A DNA stretch of 64,000 bases, taken from assembly GCA_029262675.1 (NCBI GenBank), contig JAJCYW010000003.1, positions 186,001 through 250,000 of the forward strand, read 5' to 3'. The notes below the pieces were generated by a model. It saw only the letters and a list, made by a program, of their open reading frames with translations, had not been told where the DNA came from and ran no database searches. The stretch comes from Chloroflexota bacterium. GTDB taxonomy: Bacteria; Chloroflexota; Dehalococcoidia; DSTF01; RBG-16-68-14. Position numbers and translations under genes: made by a program. Below are positions 8,754 to 17,989 of the stretch, in pieces; within the stretch, counting starts at the first letter, position 1, and every line of letters begins with the position of its first letter.

Positions 8754-9413
8754 TCACGGCTCGAACTTCCAGACCGTTGCATCAACGATGCTGGACTTGA
8801 CTGCTTGCAGCGTGGCGGCGGGCGCCTCCGCGATCGTATGGGCGGCCGCCATCGCGTGTTCTAGTAGTTGGTCTGCCGGGACGACGGCGCTCACGAGGCC
8901 GATACGCAGCGCCTCCTGGGCATCGATGTTGCGCCCGCTCAAGCAGAGATCCCGCGCCAACCCCCCGCCGATGACGGCGGCCAGCGGGCCGTAGAGCGTC
9001 GGCGCGCCGAACTTGATCTCTGGATGGCCAAAAGCAGCCGCCTCCGCGGCGATGCGTACGTCGCAAAGCACGGCGAGGTCGAAGCCGCCGCCCATCGCCG
9101 GTCCGTTGATTGCCGCAACGAGGGGCTTCTTGAAGTGCTGCACGCGATAGTGATAGCGGCGCGCAGACTCGCCCGCGAACACCTCGGCCGGCGGTGTGGT
9201 CTCGAACTCCTTTGTATCGAAGCCGGCACAGAACACGGGGCCGGCGGCGGTCAGAACCACGACGCTGACGGCGTCGTCGTCCTCTAGCTTCTCCAACGCG
9301 GCGCTGATCTCGTCGCGCAGTTGAGTATTCAGGGCGTTGCGCTTCTCGGCCCGGTTCAGCGTGACGGTCGCGATGTTTTCGTTGCGCTCGATGAGCAGCA
9401 GTTCGTTGGCCAT
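8754..9413 (-). CDS. Enoyl-CoA hydratase/isomerase family protein
   Basis: Crotonase-fold protein of 219 residues, short for the family, which is usually about 260. The oxyanion-hole stretches are FCAGFDTKEF and INGPAMGGGFDLAVLCDVRIA. The second catalytic glutamate is present (FGHPEI) but the first is Asp in GGGFDLA, and the usual GAGGTQRL loop is replaced by GAPTLYGPLA. Isomerase or hydrolase activity is as likely as hydration. The ATG at 9413 sits 5 nt after GGAGG. A TTG upstream would place the ribosome site inside the coding region, so I reject it. Confidence 0.85.
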   Translation of the reverse strand: MANELLLIERNENIATVTLNRAEKRNALNTQLRDEISAALEKLEDDDAVSVVVLTAAGPVFCAGFDTKEFETTPPAEVFAGESARRYHYRVQHFKKPLVAAINGPAMGGGFDLAVLCDVRIAAEAAAFGHPEIKFGAPTLYGPLAAVIGGGLARDLCLSGRNIDAQEALRIGLVSAVVPADQLLEHAMAAAHTIAEAPAATLQAVKSSIVDATVWKFEP

Positions 9414-9432
9414 GGGTTCCTCCAATCAGCAG

Positions 9433-10578
9433 CTAGAGTCCGAGCTGTCTGGCAATAGTGTTGCGCTGGATGTGGGACGTGCCTTCGCCGATCTCCATAA
9501 CCTTGGCGTCGCGGTAGAAGCGCTGCACGTCGGAGTCCATCATATACCCAGAGCCGCCATGCAGGAGAACGGCCTGGCCGGTGATCCGGGCGCACATCTC
9601 GGTTGCGTAGAGCTTGGCCATCGACGACTCCTTGATGTGGGGGAGTCCTTGATCCGCGAGCCACGCGGCTTGCCAGGTGAGCAGCTTCGCGGCTTCCAGC
9701 TCCAGGGCCATATCGGCGAACTGCCATTGGATCCCCTGAAACTTCCCTATCGCCTGGCCGAACGCCACTCGCTCCTTTGCGTGCGCCAAGCTCTGATCGA
9801 ACGCGGCGCGGCCCGCGCCGAGCGCGAAGGCGGCGGACACGATACGACCCTCTGTCAGCGTGCGCATCGCGTTCGCAAAGCCGACGTTCTCCTCGCCCAG
9901 GATCTGGCTTTTGTCGACCCAGCAGTCCTGGAAAGATAGCTCGGCGGTATCGGATGCGCGCACGCCCAGCTTGTGTAGCCGGCGGGGCACGGAGAAGCCG
10001 GGAGCGTCCTTCTCCACGATGAAGAGACTGAGCCCCTTTATCCCCCGTTCGGGGTCCGTAGCGGCGGTAACGACAACGAAGTCCGCGATGCTGCCGTTGG
10101 TGATGTACAGCTTTGTGCCGTTGATCCTGTACCCATCGCCGTCAACGACAGCGCGGGTCGTCATCGAACCAGGGTCGGAGCCGGCGTCCGGCTCGGCGAA
10201 GGCCCAAGCTCCGACTTTGTCGCCTGCGATCCCCGGCTTGAGATAGGCCTCCTTCTGGCTGTCGCTGCCGAAGCGAGCGATGGCGTTGAGGGCGAGGAAG
10301 ACGTGGACGTAGATGCCGAGAAAGATGCCGGGGGACGCGTATCCCAGCTCTTCGGCCATGATGGCGGCCGTGACCGTGTCGGCGCCCGAGCCGCCCATCT
10401 CCCGCGGGAACCGAAGGCCCAAGTAGCCCAGCTCGCCGAGCTTCTTAAGCACGTGCAGCGGGAACTCCTCGCGTTCGTCGTACTCCCGCGCGATGGGAGC
10501 GATCTCTTCCTCGGCGAAGCGCCTGATGGCGTCACGAAAGAGCGATTGTTCATCTGTCAGCGAAAGATCGATAGCCAT
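9433..10578 (-). CDS. Acyl-CoA dehydrogenase
   Basis: FAD-dependent alpha,beta-dehydrogenation of an acyl-CoA, passing electrons to ETF. The 381 residues match the family length. AFAEPDAGSDPGSM is the substrate/FAD loop, HGGSGYMMDSDVQRFYRDAK the C-terminal signature, and the catalytic Glu is in IGEGTSHIQRN. It lies 6 bp after the preceding hydratase/isomerase gene and 19 bp before the next one, within a tightly packed beta-oxidation run. Chain or branch specificity cannot be read from the sequence. Confidence 0.94.
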   Translation of the reverse strand: MAIDLSLTDEQSLFRDAIRRFAEEEIAPIAREYDEREEFPLHVLKKLGELGYLGLRFPREMGGSGADTVTAAIMAEELGYASPGIFLGIYVHVFLALNAIARFGSDSQKEAYLKPGIAGDKVGAWAFAEPDAGSDPGSMTTRAVVDGDGYRINGTKLYITNGSIADFVVVTAATDPERGIKGLSLFIVEKDAPGFSVPRRLHKLGVRASDTAELSFQDCWVDKSQILGEENVGFANAMRTLTEGRIVSAAFALGAGRAAFDQSLAHAKERVAFGQAIGKFQGIQWQFADMALELEAAKLLTWQAAWLADQGLPHIKESSMAKLYATEMCARITGQAVLLHGGSGYMMDSDVQRFYRDAKVMEIGEGTSHIQRNTIARQLGL

Positions 10579-10584
10579 GGGTCT

Positions 10585-11370
10585 CTACCGTCCCTGGAAG
10601 ACGGGCGTGCGCTTCTCGCGGAACGCCTGCGCGCCTTCCATGTGGTCTTCTGAAACGATGCAAAGCGTCTGCGCGTACGTCTCAAAGTCGAACTCCGACG
10701 CGATGTCCTTATCGAGTCCGCTGTGAAGCGCCTGCTTCGTGAAGCGCATCGCGATGGGCGGGCCGGCGGCCAGTTCCTGCACCAGCTCGTCTGTGGCGGC
10801 GTCTAGCTCCTCGTGAGGCACGACGCGGTTCACGAGGCCGATCCTCTCCGCCTCTCTCGCGTCGATGATTGCGCCAGTGAGCAGCAGTTCGCAGGCCTTG
10901 CCGAAGCCGACCAGCTTGGGCAGGTAGTAGGTGGCGCCCATGTCGGCGCCCGTCAGCCCCGCGTTCACGAAGACGAAGCCGAACCGGGCCTGCTCAGAGG
11001 CGACACGCAGGTCGCACGCCATCGCCGTGCAACAGCCGCCGCCGGCGGCCGCACCGTTCACTTTCGCGACGACGGGCACCGGCAGGTTTCTGATCGCCAT
11101 GATGTAATCGAGGTATAGGCGAACGATGGCCGCAGATTCGGCTGCGGGGCGCTCAACCATATTCGCCACGTCAGCGCCCGCAGAGAACGCTCGGCCGCCG
11201 GCCCCTGTGATTACGAGGACGCGGGCGTCGCGGTCGCTTTCGACCTGCGACAGCGCCTCGATTAGCTCTGGCACCGTCTCGATGCTGATCGAGTTCATGC
11301 GTTCGGGACGGTTGATTGTCAGGGTATAGACCGACCCGTCCTGCTCCAGCAGGATGTTGTCGAAACCCAT
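10585..11370 (-). CDS. Enoyl-CoA hydratase/isomerase family protein (isomerase-type)
   Basis: Crotonase-fold protein of 261 residues with AFSAGADVANM and VNGAAAGGGCCTAMACDLRVA. Both hydratase glutamates are missing: the first position is Cys in GGGCCTA, and the second lies in FGFVFVNAGLTGADMG. An Asp after GLTGA is instead the pattern seen in PaaG-like and dienoyl-CoA isomerase relatives. A double-bond isomerase is therefore more likely than a hydratase. The ATG at 11370 follows GAGGAGGGAG. Confidence 0.88.
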   Translation of the reverse strand: MGFDNILLEQDGSVYTLTINRPERMNSISIETVPELIEALSQVESDRDARVLVITGAGGRAFSAGADVANMVERPAAESAAIVRLYLDYIMAIRNLPVPVVAKVNGAAAGGGCCTAMACDLRVASEQARFGFVFVNAGLTGADMGATYYLPKLVGFGKACELLLTGAIIDAREAERIGLVNRVVPHEELDAATDELVQELAAGPPIAMRFTKQALHSGLDKDIASEFDFETYAQTLCIVSEDHMEGAQAFREKRTPVFQGR

Positions 11371-11396
11371 ACGAATTCTCCCTCCTCAGCGGCTCT

Positions 11397-12269
11397 CTAC
11401 GGCGTGCGTGTGGCCCGACGATCTGGGATGTGGCGCTCGGCTGGGCCGGTATACGTGGCGCCGAGTTCGGATGGGATGACCCGCAGCGGCACGCCGTCGC
11501 GGATTTCCTCGACGGCGTGAGCGGTCAGCGCCCAACCGTAGCCAACGGCAGCGATCGACTCGGCTAGCAGCGGGTCGAAGTCGAGGTCGCAGTAGACGGC
11601 CGCTATCATGCCGGCCAGGTTGATCGTTACCTCTCGGCCGAGCGCGCGCTGTAGCTCCGCCTGGATCGCCTCCAGCAGCTCGCCGTGTTCACTCCAGCCA
11701 CCCTTTTCCTTGGCCACGCGTCGCAGCGTCACCGCCCGTGGCTCGACGCCGTCGCGGTGCATCGGGTGGCCGAAGCCTGGTATCAGCTCGTGGCGCTCGC
11801 GATGCTCTGCAACCAGCCGGCCGGCCGTTTCCTCCGCCGTCAGATTCTCTTTCGCCATACGGTCAGCCGCCATGTATAGCAGCTCCATCGCCGGCCGTGG
11901 TGAGCCGGTGACGACACCGCTGGCCAGCATGCCCGCGGCGACGGCACTGACAGGCGAGCGCGAAGCCGACGCAGCGAACCGCGTCGCGCAGGCAGCCGAG
12001 CTGATGAACTGCTGGTCCATGCTGCAACGCTGCAGGACATCGAAGATCTCGGCTTCTTTGGGCGTGGGCAGTTCTCCCTTGAGCAGCAGCCAGTGTGCCT
12101 CAGTGGCCGTCAGCTTTTCGATGATCTCCTCGATGGGGTAGCCTCGGACGAGGATCCGGCCTTCGTCAGCCTCGCTGATGGCCGTGCGCCAGTAGTCGCT
12201 CCAGTCGCCGCTCTCCACATACTGGCCGATGTGGCGGTCCGGCCACGTGACTTCATACTTGGTAGCCAT
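11397..12269 (-). CDS. Citrate synthase superfamily protein, citryl-CoA-lyase-like
   Basis: C-C bond-forming or -cleaving enzyme of the citrate synthase fold acting on a CoA thioester. With 290 residues it lacks roughly 100 found in true citrate synthases and resembles short citryl-CoA-lyase/CitE-independent relatives. The catalytic His region is visible in LIPGFGHPMHRDGVEPRA. The ATG at 12269 follows GAGGAG; an open frame continues upstream to 12830, but that part is the shadow of the dehydrogenase gene and I excluded it. The gene sits inside a beta-oxidation operon, not beside TCA genes, so an aldol-type cleavage of a branched hydroxyacyl-CoA is a reasonable guess. Confidence 0.8.
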   Translation of the reverse strand: MATKYEVTWPDRHIGQYVESGDWSDYWRTAISEADEGRILVRGYPIEEIIEKLTATEAHWLLLKGELPTPKEAEIFDVLQRCSMDQQFISSAACATRFAASASRSPVSAVAAGMLASGVVTGSPRPAMELLYMAADRMAKENLTAEETAGRLVAEHRERHELIPGFGHPMHRDGVEPRAVTLRRVAKEKGGWSEHGELLEAIQAELQRALGREVTINLAGMIAAVYCDLDFDPLLAESIAAVGYGWALTAHAVEEIRDGVPLRVIPSELGATYTGPAERHIPDRRATRTP

Positions 12270-12280
12270 GTCGCGTCTCC

Positions 12281-13312
12281 TCAGTTTGCCGGCTCGACGA
12301 CGATGCGTACGACGTCGCTCTCCGGCGACCGCAGTAACTCCAGTCCGCGATTCACATCTTCCAGCGGCAGCCGCTCCGTGATCGACTGCGAAAGGTCCAG
12401 GCGGCCGCTCGCTGCCATCGCCAGAAGCAGTTCGGCCGTCGCAGCCGAGCTGCCAAAGGAGCCGATGAGCGAGTACTCGCTCCAGGTGAACACGTTCGGC
12501 GGCGGGAGCGCGATCGCTTCCGGCCCCATGCCGACGACGACGGCTCGGCCGCCGCGCCGCAGGCTCTTCACAGCCTCGCCGATGCTCTCGGCCCGTCCGA
12601 TGCACTCGATCGCCAGGTCGACGCCGCCGGTGAGCTCTCGGATGCAGCGCGAGGCACGCTCTTCGGACGCGTTCACCGTCGCATCGGCCCCAGCGCTGGC
12701 CGCCCGCTCGAGAGCGGCGGTTCGTACATCTACGGCGATGATCGTAGCGGCTCCGGCCAGACGCGCGATGCGTATTGCGTGATAGCCGAGGCCGCCGCAG
12801 CCGAAAACGGCGACGGTCTCGCCGGGGCACAGGCCGCCGCGCTCAACGAGCGCGTGGTACGGCGTGGCCACCGCGTCGCCGATGATGGCCGCCTGGTCCA
12901 GCGGCACGGCATCCGGCACGGGCAGGACTTCGCTCGCGTTGACGAGAAGCTGCTCCGCAAGCCCGCCATCGATGTGCATACCCAACACTTGCGACCGCTC
13001 GCAGAGCCCGTCCTGGCCGGCTCGGCATGCGGCGCAGCGCCGACAACTGCTGCCGGCCCTGACGACGACCCGCTGCCCCGGCTCAATACCATCCACGTCT
13101 TCGCCGACCTCTTCGATGGTTCCAGCCGGCTCGTGGCCCAGGGTGATGGGTGTTCGCGCAACCGGGGCGTGCCCTTCCCAGAAGTGCACGTCGGAGCCGC
13201 AGATGCCGCAGGCCTCCACGTTCACGACAACCTGGCTACGGCCGGGCTGCGGGTCGGGCAGCTCTTCGATCTTGAGCGGCTCACCGGGTGCGTGGAAGCG
13301 AGCGGCTTTCAT
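12281..13312 (-). CDS. Zinc-dependent alcohol dehydrogenase, sorbitol/threonine-dehydrogenase-like
   Basis: Medium-chain dehydrogenase of 343 residues. The catalytic zinc region is ACGICGSDVHFWEGH with LGHEPAG, the structural zinc loop is CRRCAACRAGQDGLC, and the nucleotide-binding motif is FGCGGLGYHAIRIARLAGA. GGGAG is 7 nt before the chosen ATG at 13312; a longer frame to 13381 has no supporting site. Its stop is 11 bp from the start of the citryl-CoA-lyase-like gene. It is the second alcohol dehydrogenase of this operon, which suggests that two alcohol oxidations occur in the pathway or that the two enzymes differ in specificity. Confidence 0.9.
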   Translation of the reverse strand: MKAARFHAPGEPLKIEELPDPQPGRSQVVVNVEACGICGSDVHFWEGHAPVARTPITLGHEPAGTIEEVGEDVDGIEPGQRVVVRAGSSCRRCAACRAGQDGLCERSQVLGMHIDGGLAEQLLVNASEVLPVPDAVPLDQAAIIGDAVATPYHALVERGGLCPGETVAVFGCGGLGYHAIRIARLAGAATIIAVDVRTAALERAASAGADATVNASEERASRCIRELTGGVDLAIECIGRAESIGEAVKSLRRGGRAVVVGMGPEAIALPPPNVFTWSEYSLIGSFGSSAATAELLLAMAASGRLDLSQSITERLPLEDVNRGLELLRSPESDVVRIVVEPAN

Positions 13313-13406
13313 GGTGTTCTCCCAGCGGTCTTTGAATACGGGTAGGCGGTTCTTCGCGACGGAGCGAGGCTCTTCGCGCACATGCTCGTAGGATGGTTGC
13401 GCTGTT

Positions 13407-16190
13407 TCATTCTGCTTTGGTCACTTCGACACGAGTTTCGCGGTCGTTGTGACCGGGCTGGAGGATGGCGGGCGTGTGCTGGATGTGGAAATAGCCACCC
13501 GCTAGCTCGACGGGGTTCATCGGTGTGGGGATCACGTTCTTGTGTCCGTCGCCACCCTGGAACTGGTAGCCTTCCCACGCGTGATACACGATCACCTGGC
13601 CTGGACGGACGGTGGGCGTGACCTTGGCGCGGATGAGGAACTCGCCGATTTCGTTGTGTACGCGCACGAGTTCGTGGTCCTCTAAGCCACGCTGCTTGGC
13701 GTCGGCGTCGGACATGAAGATGATGGGCTCACCGCGCTCGAGTTCGAGCGTCAGCGGGTTCGTGCGGAAGAAGCCGTGGATGCTGTGGCGGTTGTGGCCT
13801 CCCGTCATGATCAGCGGGAAGTCTCCGCCCGACATTGGGGGATCCTTGTGGACCGGCAGCTCCTCGCCCAGTTCCATGTACCACGGATGGTCGATGTAGA
13901 ACTGGATCCGGCGGGTCAGTGTCGGCCAGGGCATCTTCTTCTGTGTCCGCCAGGTTTGAGGCGTGAAGGTCTCGTCGGGCGATAGGTCACCTGCGTTGCC
14001 GGCGCTGCCGGGGTGCAACCCCAGTCCTTCGAAGCGCTGGAAGCCCTTCTTCTTGAACTCCTCCCAGCGGGGCTTTCCGAGATGCCCCGACGAGTTCACG
14101 ATCGCCTCGGCGACCTTCTCGTGGTCGCCGGCGGAGAACTTGTCTCCGAAGGTCAGTCTGCTGGCGAAGTCGTTGATTCGGTGTTGCTTGCCGTTGGCGT
14201 CTGAGTACTGAGTAACTCCTCGTTCGCGCGCGCGCTCCTGTAGCTTCTCCGCCAGCAGCACCATGATCTCCCACTCCGGCTTCGCCTCGCCCGGCGGCGG
14301 AACGGCCGCTTCCGTGATGTGCGCGAACGGCATGAGCGGCGTGTACCAGTCGTTCACGTCGCACTTCTCGTAGGAGGATGCCGCGGGGAGGACGTAGTCG
14401 GCGTTCATCGCGGTTGTGCTCATGCGCAAGTCGACGGACACGAGCAAGTCCAGCTTGGGCAGCATGTGCTCAAGCAGACGATGGCCGCCGCGGACTCGGC
14501 GGAGCGGGTTGCCCCCGGTGGAGAACAAGACTCTTGGTGGCGTGGCAGGAGGTGGCGATTGCCAGCCGAACTTCACGGCATCCGCGAGATAGTCATCCAC
14601 GTCTCTGGTCAGGTAGGGGTCCCACTCCTTGCTCCTGCCGCTGATCTCCCTCAGGCCGCCGTGGTAGTACCAGAAGAGGACGGCGCTGACGAAGCCTTTA
14701 GATGCCTCATCTCGGCTTAGCCGGAACAAAGCCATCTCGTTTGTGAGGCCCTTCAGCCTCAACGCGACGTATGAAGGCAATATTGGGGCCACCGCTCGAA
14801 GCGTGTCCAGAAGGCCGAATCCTGTCGCGGAAGGCGCGGTCATCGTGCCCTCGACGATCAGGTAGGGGAGGGTGTCGAAGCCAGCGCCCTTCCTGCCCAT
14901 CTGGCCACACAGCGCGAAGAGCAGGATCTGAGCGCGCATCATCAGGTCGCCATGGTAGTACTTTGAGATGCTGGCCCCGGCGACGCCGGAGACGGCGCGC
15001 GCCCGTGCGACCTCCCGCGCGAGCGATTGGATGTCTGTTGGATCGACGCCACATACGGTTGACGCTTTCTCCGGCGTGTAGTCCGTATTTAGGCTCTCCC
15101 TCAGGAAGTGGAACACGGGAACAGCCTGGACCGTACCGTCCAGCGTTTGCACCTCGTATTCGCCTTCCAGCGCTGGGAGGACCTTGCCCAGGCGGAGCTT
15201 CTGTCTCGGCGCCTTCACCACGCGCTTCTCGCCTTCGTCGAACATGTAGAGGACGTCATCCTTGCCGCCGCGCTTCACGTCCGACTCGCGCAGGAACCGT
15301 CGGGTATCGGTGCGTACCAGCAGGGGCAGGTCGGTCTGCTCGCGGATGAAGTCGGCGTCGTACAGGTCCTCGGAGATCACGACCTGCGCCATGGCGAGCG
15401 CGAGCGCCGCATCCGTGCCCGGCCGCACCGAATACCAGCGGTCGGCGTGGACGGCGGAGGCGTTAAAGTCGGGGCTGATGTTGATGATACGCGCGCCGTG
15501 GTAGCGCGCTTCTGTGAGGAAGTGGAAGTTTGGGATCTGCGTGTATGCCGGATTCCCACCCCAGATCAGGATCAGGTCGGAGTAGAAGTAGTCGTCAGCT
15601 GATCGACAGGCGACCGGCGTGCCGAATGTGACGGCGGCGCCCTGTTGCTCATCGCCAACCTCGGTGTTGAGGTCGAGGGTGATGGCTCCAAGGAGTCTCG
15701 CGAAGCGGGCGACCGCCGTGCCCGCCGCCAAGCCGGTGGCGTTACCATCGAACACGAGGGCCTCCGGCCCGGCGTCCACAAGCGCGTCGAGCATGTGATC
15801 CGCGATGTCGGTGAGCGCTTCGTCCCAACTGACCTGCTGCCATTCACCGTCACCGCGCGCGCCGGCGCGTTTCAGGGGATGGGTGACGCGTGCCGGCTGG
15901 TTCATGTTGACGGCGTAGCAGGCGCCCTTCTGGCAGCCTCTGGGGTTGAAGTCCGGGACAGAAGCGTTGGTCTGAGGGTATTTCGCGACGGGCTCCTCGA
16001 ACGCTACGGTGTCTCCCTTCACGTAGACGTTGTAGGCGCAACTGCGCTGATACCAACAGTTGAGAAGGTGCGTCCCCTTGGAGACGCTGTCCCAGCGCCA
16101 CCTCGCCCGGTAGGCGTCCTCAGGCGATGGATGCCCAGTGGTGGCTGTAGCCGAATCCGGTATGGGGTCTGGGCTGGTGTCTTGATCCAC
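13407..16190 (-). CDS. Type II DMSO-reductase-family molybdopterin oxidoreductase, catalytic subunit
   Basis: Large Mo-bisMGD enzyme of 927 residues. The N-terminal cluster ligands are His41, Cys45, Cys51 and Cys86. The His-x3-Cys...x34-Cys pattern matches NarG/ethylbenzene-dehydrogenase-type (type II) enzymes, but the first two Cys are five residues apart instead of three. RGCQKGACYA, WGGNPAYTQIPNFHF and STGGNPLRRVRGGH fit relatives that hydroxylate hydrocarbons or the steroid side chain. There is no Tat signal and no adjacent beta, gamma or chaperone gene. The GTG at 16190 follows AGGAGG with 4 nt spacing. Water-dependent hydroxylation of the pathway substrate is an inference. Confidence 0.88.
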   Translation of the reverse strand: MDQDTSPDPIPDSATATTGHPSPEDAYRARWRWDSVSKGTHLLNCWYQRSCAYNVYVKGDTVAFEEPVAKYPQTNASVPDFNPRGCQKGACYAVNMNQPARVTHPLKRAGARGDGEWQQVSWDEALTDIADHMLDALVDAGPEALVFDGNATGLAAGTAVARFARLLGAITLDLNTEVGDEQQGAAVTFGTPVACRSADDYFYSDLILIWGGNPAYTQIPNFHFLTEARYHGARIINISPDFNASAVHADRWYSVRPGTDAALALAMAQVVISEDLYDADFIREQTDLPLLVRTDTRRFLRESDVKRGGKDDVLYMFDEGEKRVVKAPRQKLRLGKVLPALEGEYEVQTLDGTVQAVPVFHFLRESLNTDYTPEKASTVCGVDPTDIQSLAREVARARAVSGVAGASISKYYHGDLMMRAQILLFALCGQMGRKGAGFDTLPYLIVEGTMTAPSATGFGLLDTLRAVAPILPSYVALRLKGLTNEMALFRLSRDEASKGFVSAVLFWYYHGGLREISGRSKEWDPYLTRDVDDYLADAVKFGWQSPPPATPPRVLFSTGGNPLRRVRGGHRLLEHMLPKLDLLVSVDLRMSTTAMNADYVLPAASSYEKCDVNDWYTPLMPFAHITEAAVPPPGEAKPEWEIMVLLAEKLQERARERGVTQYSDANGKQHRINDFASRLTFGDKFSAGDHEKVAEAIVNSSGHLGKPRWEEFKKKGFQRFEGLGLHPGSAGNAGDLSPDETFTPQTWRTQKKMPWPTLTRRIQFYIDHPWYMELGEELPVHKDPPMSGGDFPLIMTGGHNRHSIHGFFRTNPLTLELERGEPIIFMSDADAKQRGLEDHELVRVHNEIGEFLIRAKVTPTVRPGQVIVYHAWEGYQFQGGDGHKNVIPTPMNPVELAGGYFHIQHTPAILQPGHNDRETRVEVTKAE

Positions 16191-16217
16191 GGAACCTCCT
16201 CAGTTGGCGGAAAGGTT

Positions 16218-17000
16218 CTATTTGCCTGTGTAGTTCGGCGGGCGCTTCTCAGCGAAGGCGCGAGGCCCTTCTCGGGCGTCTTCGCTGCGGATCACGCGCC
16301 GGCCCAAGTCGGTTTCTATGTCCAAACCCTGGGCGAGCGTCCCTTCCAGCCCGCGCAGCACGGCCTCCTTCACCGCCCGAACGGCGAGCGGCCCGTTACG
16401 GCAGATCTCTTCTGCGATAGCAAGCGCCCGCTGGCGGAGTTCGCCGGCAGGGAGCACCTCCGTGACGAGCCCGAAGCGCAGCGCCCAGGCCGCGTCGAAA
16501 CGGCCGCCCGTGAGCAGGAGCTGCATCGCGGCCGCCGCCGGCACTACGCGCGGCAGTCGCTGTGTGCCCCCGGCTCCGGGGATGATCGCTCTCGCTACCT
16601 CGGGCAGGCCGAATTGGGCGTGCTCGGCGGCGATGCGGATGTCGCAGGCGAGCGCCAACTCCAAGCCACCGGCCAGGCAGTAGCCGTTGATGGCTGCGAT
16701 GATCGGCTTCCAGCACTTGAAGTCGCTGGTGATGCCGCCGAAAGGCACGGACATGTGAAGGCCGCGCCCTGCCTTCATCGTCTCGGCCATGGCGACGAGG
16801 TCTGCGCCAGTGGAGAAAGCCTTCTCTCCGGCGCCGGTGAGGACCGCGACCCACTGTTTGCGATCGTCGCGAAAGGCGCTGAACGCCTCACGCAGCTCGA
16901 CGCTGGTGGCGTCATCGATCGCGTTCAGCCGCTCCGGCCGGCTGATCGTGACAACGGAGATACGATCCTGTCGCTCGTACGTCAGATTCTTTAGTTGCAC
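16218..17000 (-). CDS. Enoyl-CoA hydratase
   Basis: Crotonase-family enzyme of 260 residues with both catalytic glutamates in place: GGLELALACDIRIA and FGLPEV, followed by the standard IIPGAGGTQRLPR loop. Of the four crotonase proteins in this operon it is the only one with a complete hydratase active site, so it is the best candidate for the trans-2-enoyl-CoA hydration step. It starts at GTG 17000 after GAGGA. The molybdoenzyme gene follows 27 bp later. Confidence 0.93.
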   Translation of the reverse strand: MQLKNLTYERQDRISVVTISRPERLNAIDDATSVELREAFSAFRDDRKQWVAVLTGAGEKAFSTGADLVAMAETMKAGRGLHMSVPFGGITSDFKCWKPIIAAINGYCLAGGLELALACDIRIAAEHAQFGLPEVARAIIPGAGGTQRLPRVVPAAAAMQLLLTGGRFDAAWALRFGLVTEVLPAGELRQRALAIAEEICRNGPLAVRAVKEAVLRGLEGTLAQGLDIETDLGRRVIRSEDAREGPRAFAEKRPPNYTGK

Positions 17001-17011
17001 GTTCGCATTCC

Positions 17012-17980
17012 TCAGCGGCCGGCCGGCTGGAGCTCGCGAATCGCGGCTAGTTCGTCCAGTATCTGTTCGGCCTCGGCCATCATCTGACCGACGACATCGG
17101 CCGCGCTCTCCACGTCGTCGATCAGCCCCGAGACCTGGCCGGCGGGCATGATCCCCACGTCGGTGTCACCACTCTCGATGGCGGCCTGCATCTTGTCCCA
17201 GTTGTTGAAGAGCTGAGCAGGGAAGGGCTCGATTTCGCCTTCGCGGCCCACCCACGAATCGGCGTACGCATTGCGGATCACGCGGCACGACTTGCCGGTG
17301 TAGCCTTTCGTGACCATCGTGTCCTCTTCGTTCGCCGTCACGATGCTTTGCTTATAGGCTTCGTGGCTGCGGGCCTCACGCGTCGCGACGAAGCGCGTGC
17401 CGACGACGGCTGCGGAAGCGCCCAGCGAAAGGGCGGCGACGAGGCCGCGTCCATCGCCGATGCCGCCCGCCGCGGCGACCGGCAACGGTTTCACTGAATC
17501 CACGACGGCCGGCACGAGCGGCAGCGTGGCGACGCGGCCGGTGTGTCCGCCCGCCTCCGTTCCCTGCGCCACGAGGCCGTCGACTCCGGCTTCGACGCAG
17601 CGCCGCGCGTGTTTCGTGTTGCCGATCATGGCGATCACGAGCATGTCGTGGTCGTGGAGTTGCTTTACGAGGCCGCCGGGGTTGCCGAGGCCCGAGAGAA
17701 AGATGCGGACTTCTTCTTCGTAGAGGACGCTGAGCAGTTCGTCGACGCCGGGCATCCCTTCGGCGACCAGTAGATCGACGGCGTAGGGCTTGTCGGTCAG
17801 CTCCTTCACCTTTCGGATCTCCTTGCGGATCTCTTCCGGTGGGAGAAAGCCGCCGCCGAGGACGCCGAGACCTCCCGCGTTGGAGACTGCGGCGACGAGC
17901 TCGGCCATGGAGATGTTCCCCATGCCGGCCAGGATGATCGGATGCTCAATGCCGAGCAGGTCGGTCATTGGTGTGCGCAT
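17012..17980 (-). CDS. Nitronate monooxygenase / FabK-like flavoprotein
   Basis: FMN-dependent TIM-barrel protein of 322 residues. The start MRTPMTDLLGIEHPIILAGM is the family N-terminus. QGTEAGGHTG, AAGGIGDGRGLVAALSLGA and VVGTRF bind the FMN phosphate and flavin. Members oxidise nitronates or reduce enoyl thioesters. In a CoA-ester operon a double-bond reductase role is at least as plausible as detoxification. AGGAG lies before the ATG at 17980. It is 9 bp from the first gene of the operon and 11 bp from the enoyl-CoA hydratase gene. Confidence 0.88.
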   Translation of the reverse strand: MRTPMTDLLGIEHPIILAGMGNISMAELVAAVSNAGGLGVLGGGFLPPEEIRKEIRKVKELTDKPYAVDLLVAEGMPGVDELLSVLYEEEVRIFLSGLGNPGGLVKQLHDHDMLVIAMIGNTKHARRCVEAGVDGLVAQGTEAGGHTGRVATLPLVPAVVDSVKPLPVAAAGGIGDGRGLVAALSLGASAAVVGTRFVATREARSHEAYKQSIVTANEEDTMVTKGYTGKSCRVIRNAYADSWVGREGEIEPFPAQLFNNWDKMQAAIESGDTDVGIMPAGQVSGLIDDVESAADVVGQMMAEAEQILDELAAIRELQPAGR

Positions 17981-17989
17981 TGCTTTCTC

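Noticed and set aside
12270..12830. N-terminal extension of the citryl-CoA-lyase-like protein
   Set aside because: Arg-rich shadow of the dehydrogenase gene; the ATG at 12269 has a proper ribosome site and the protein then begins at the expected place.
893..16190. Idea that the ferredoxin/NrfD pair are the missing subunits of the molybdoenzyme at 13.4 kb
   Set aside because: They are 12 kb apart behind a separate regulatory pair, and type II enzymes use a haem gamma subunit rather than NrfD. Kept only as an untested possibility.
15645..16994. Long forward open frame (449 codons) across the molybdoenzyme and hydratase genes
   Set aside because: It lies antisense to two clear genes on the minus strand, lacks any domain, and reflects high-GC third-position bias.
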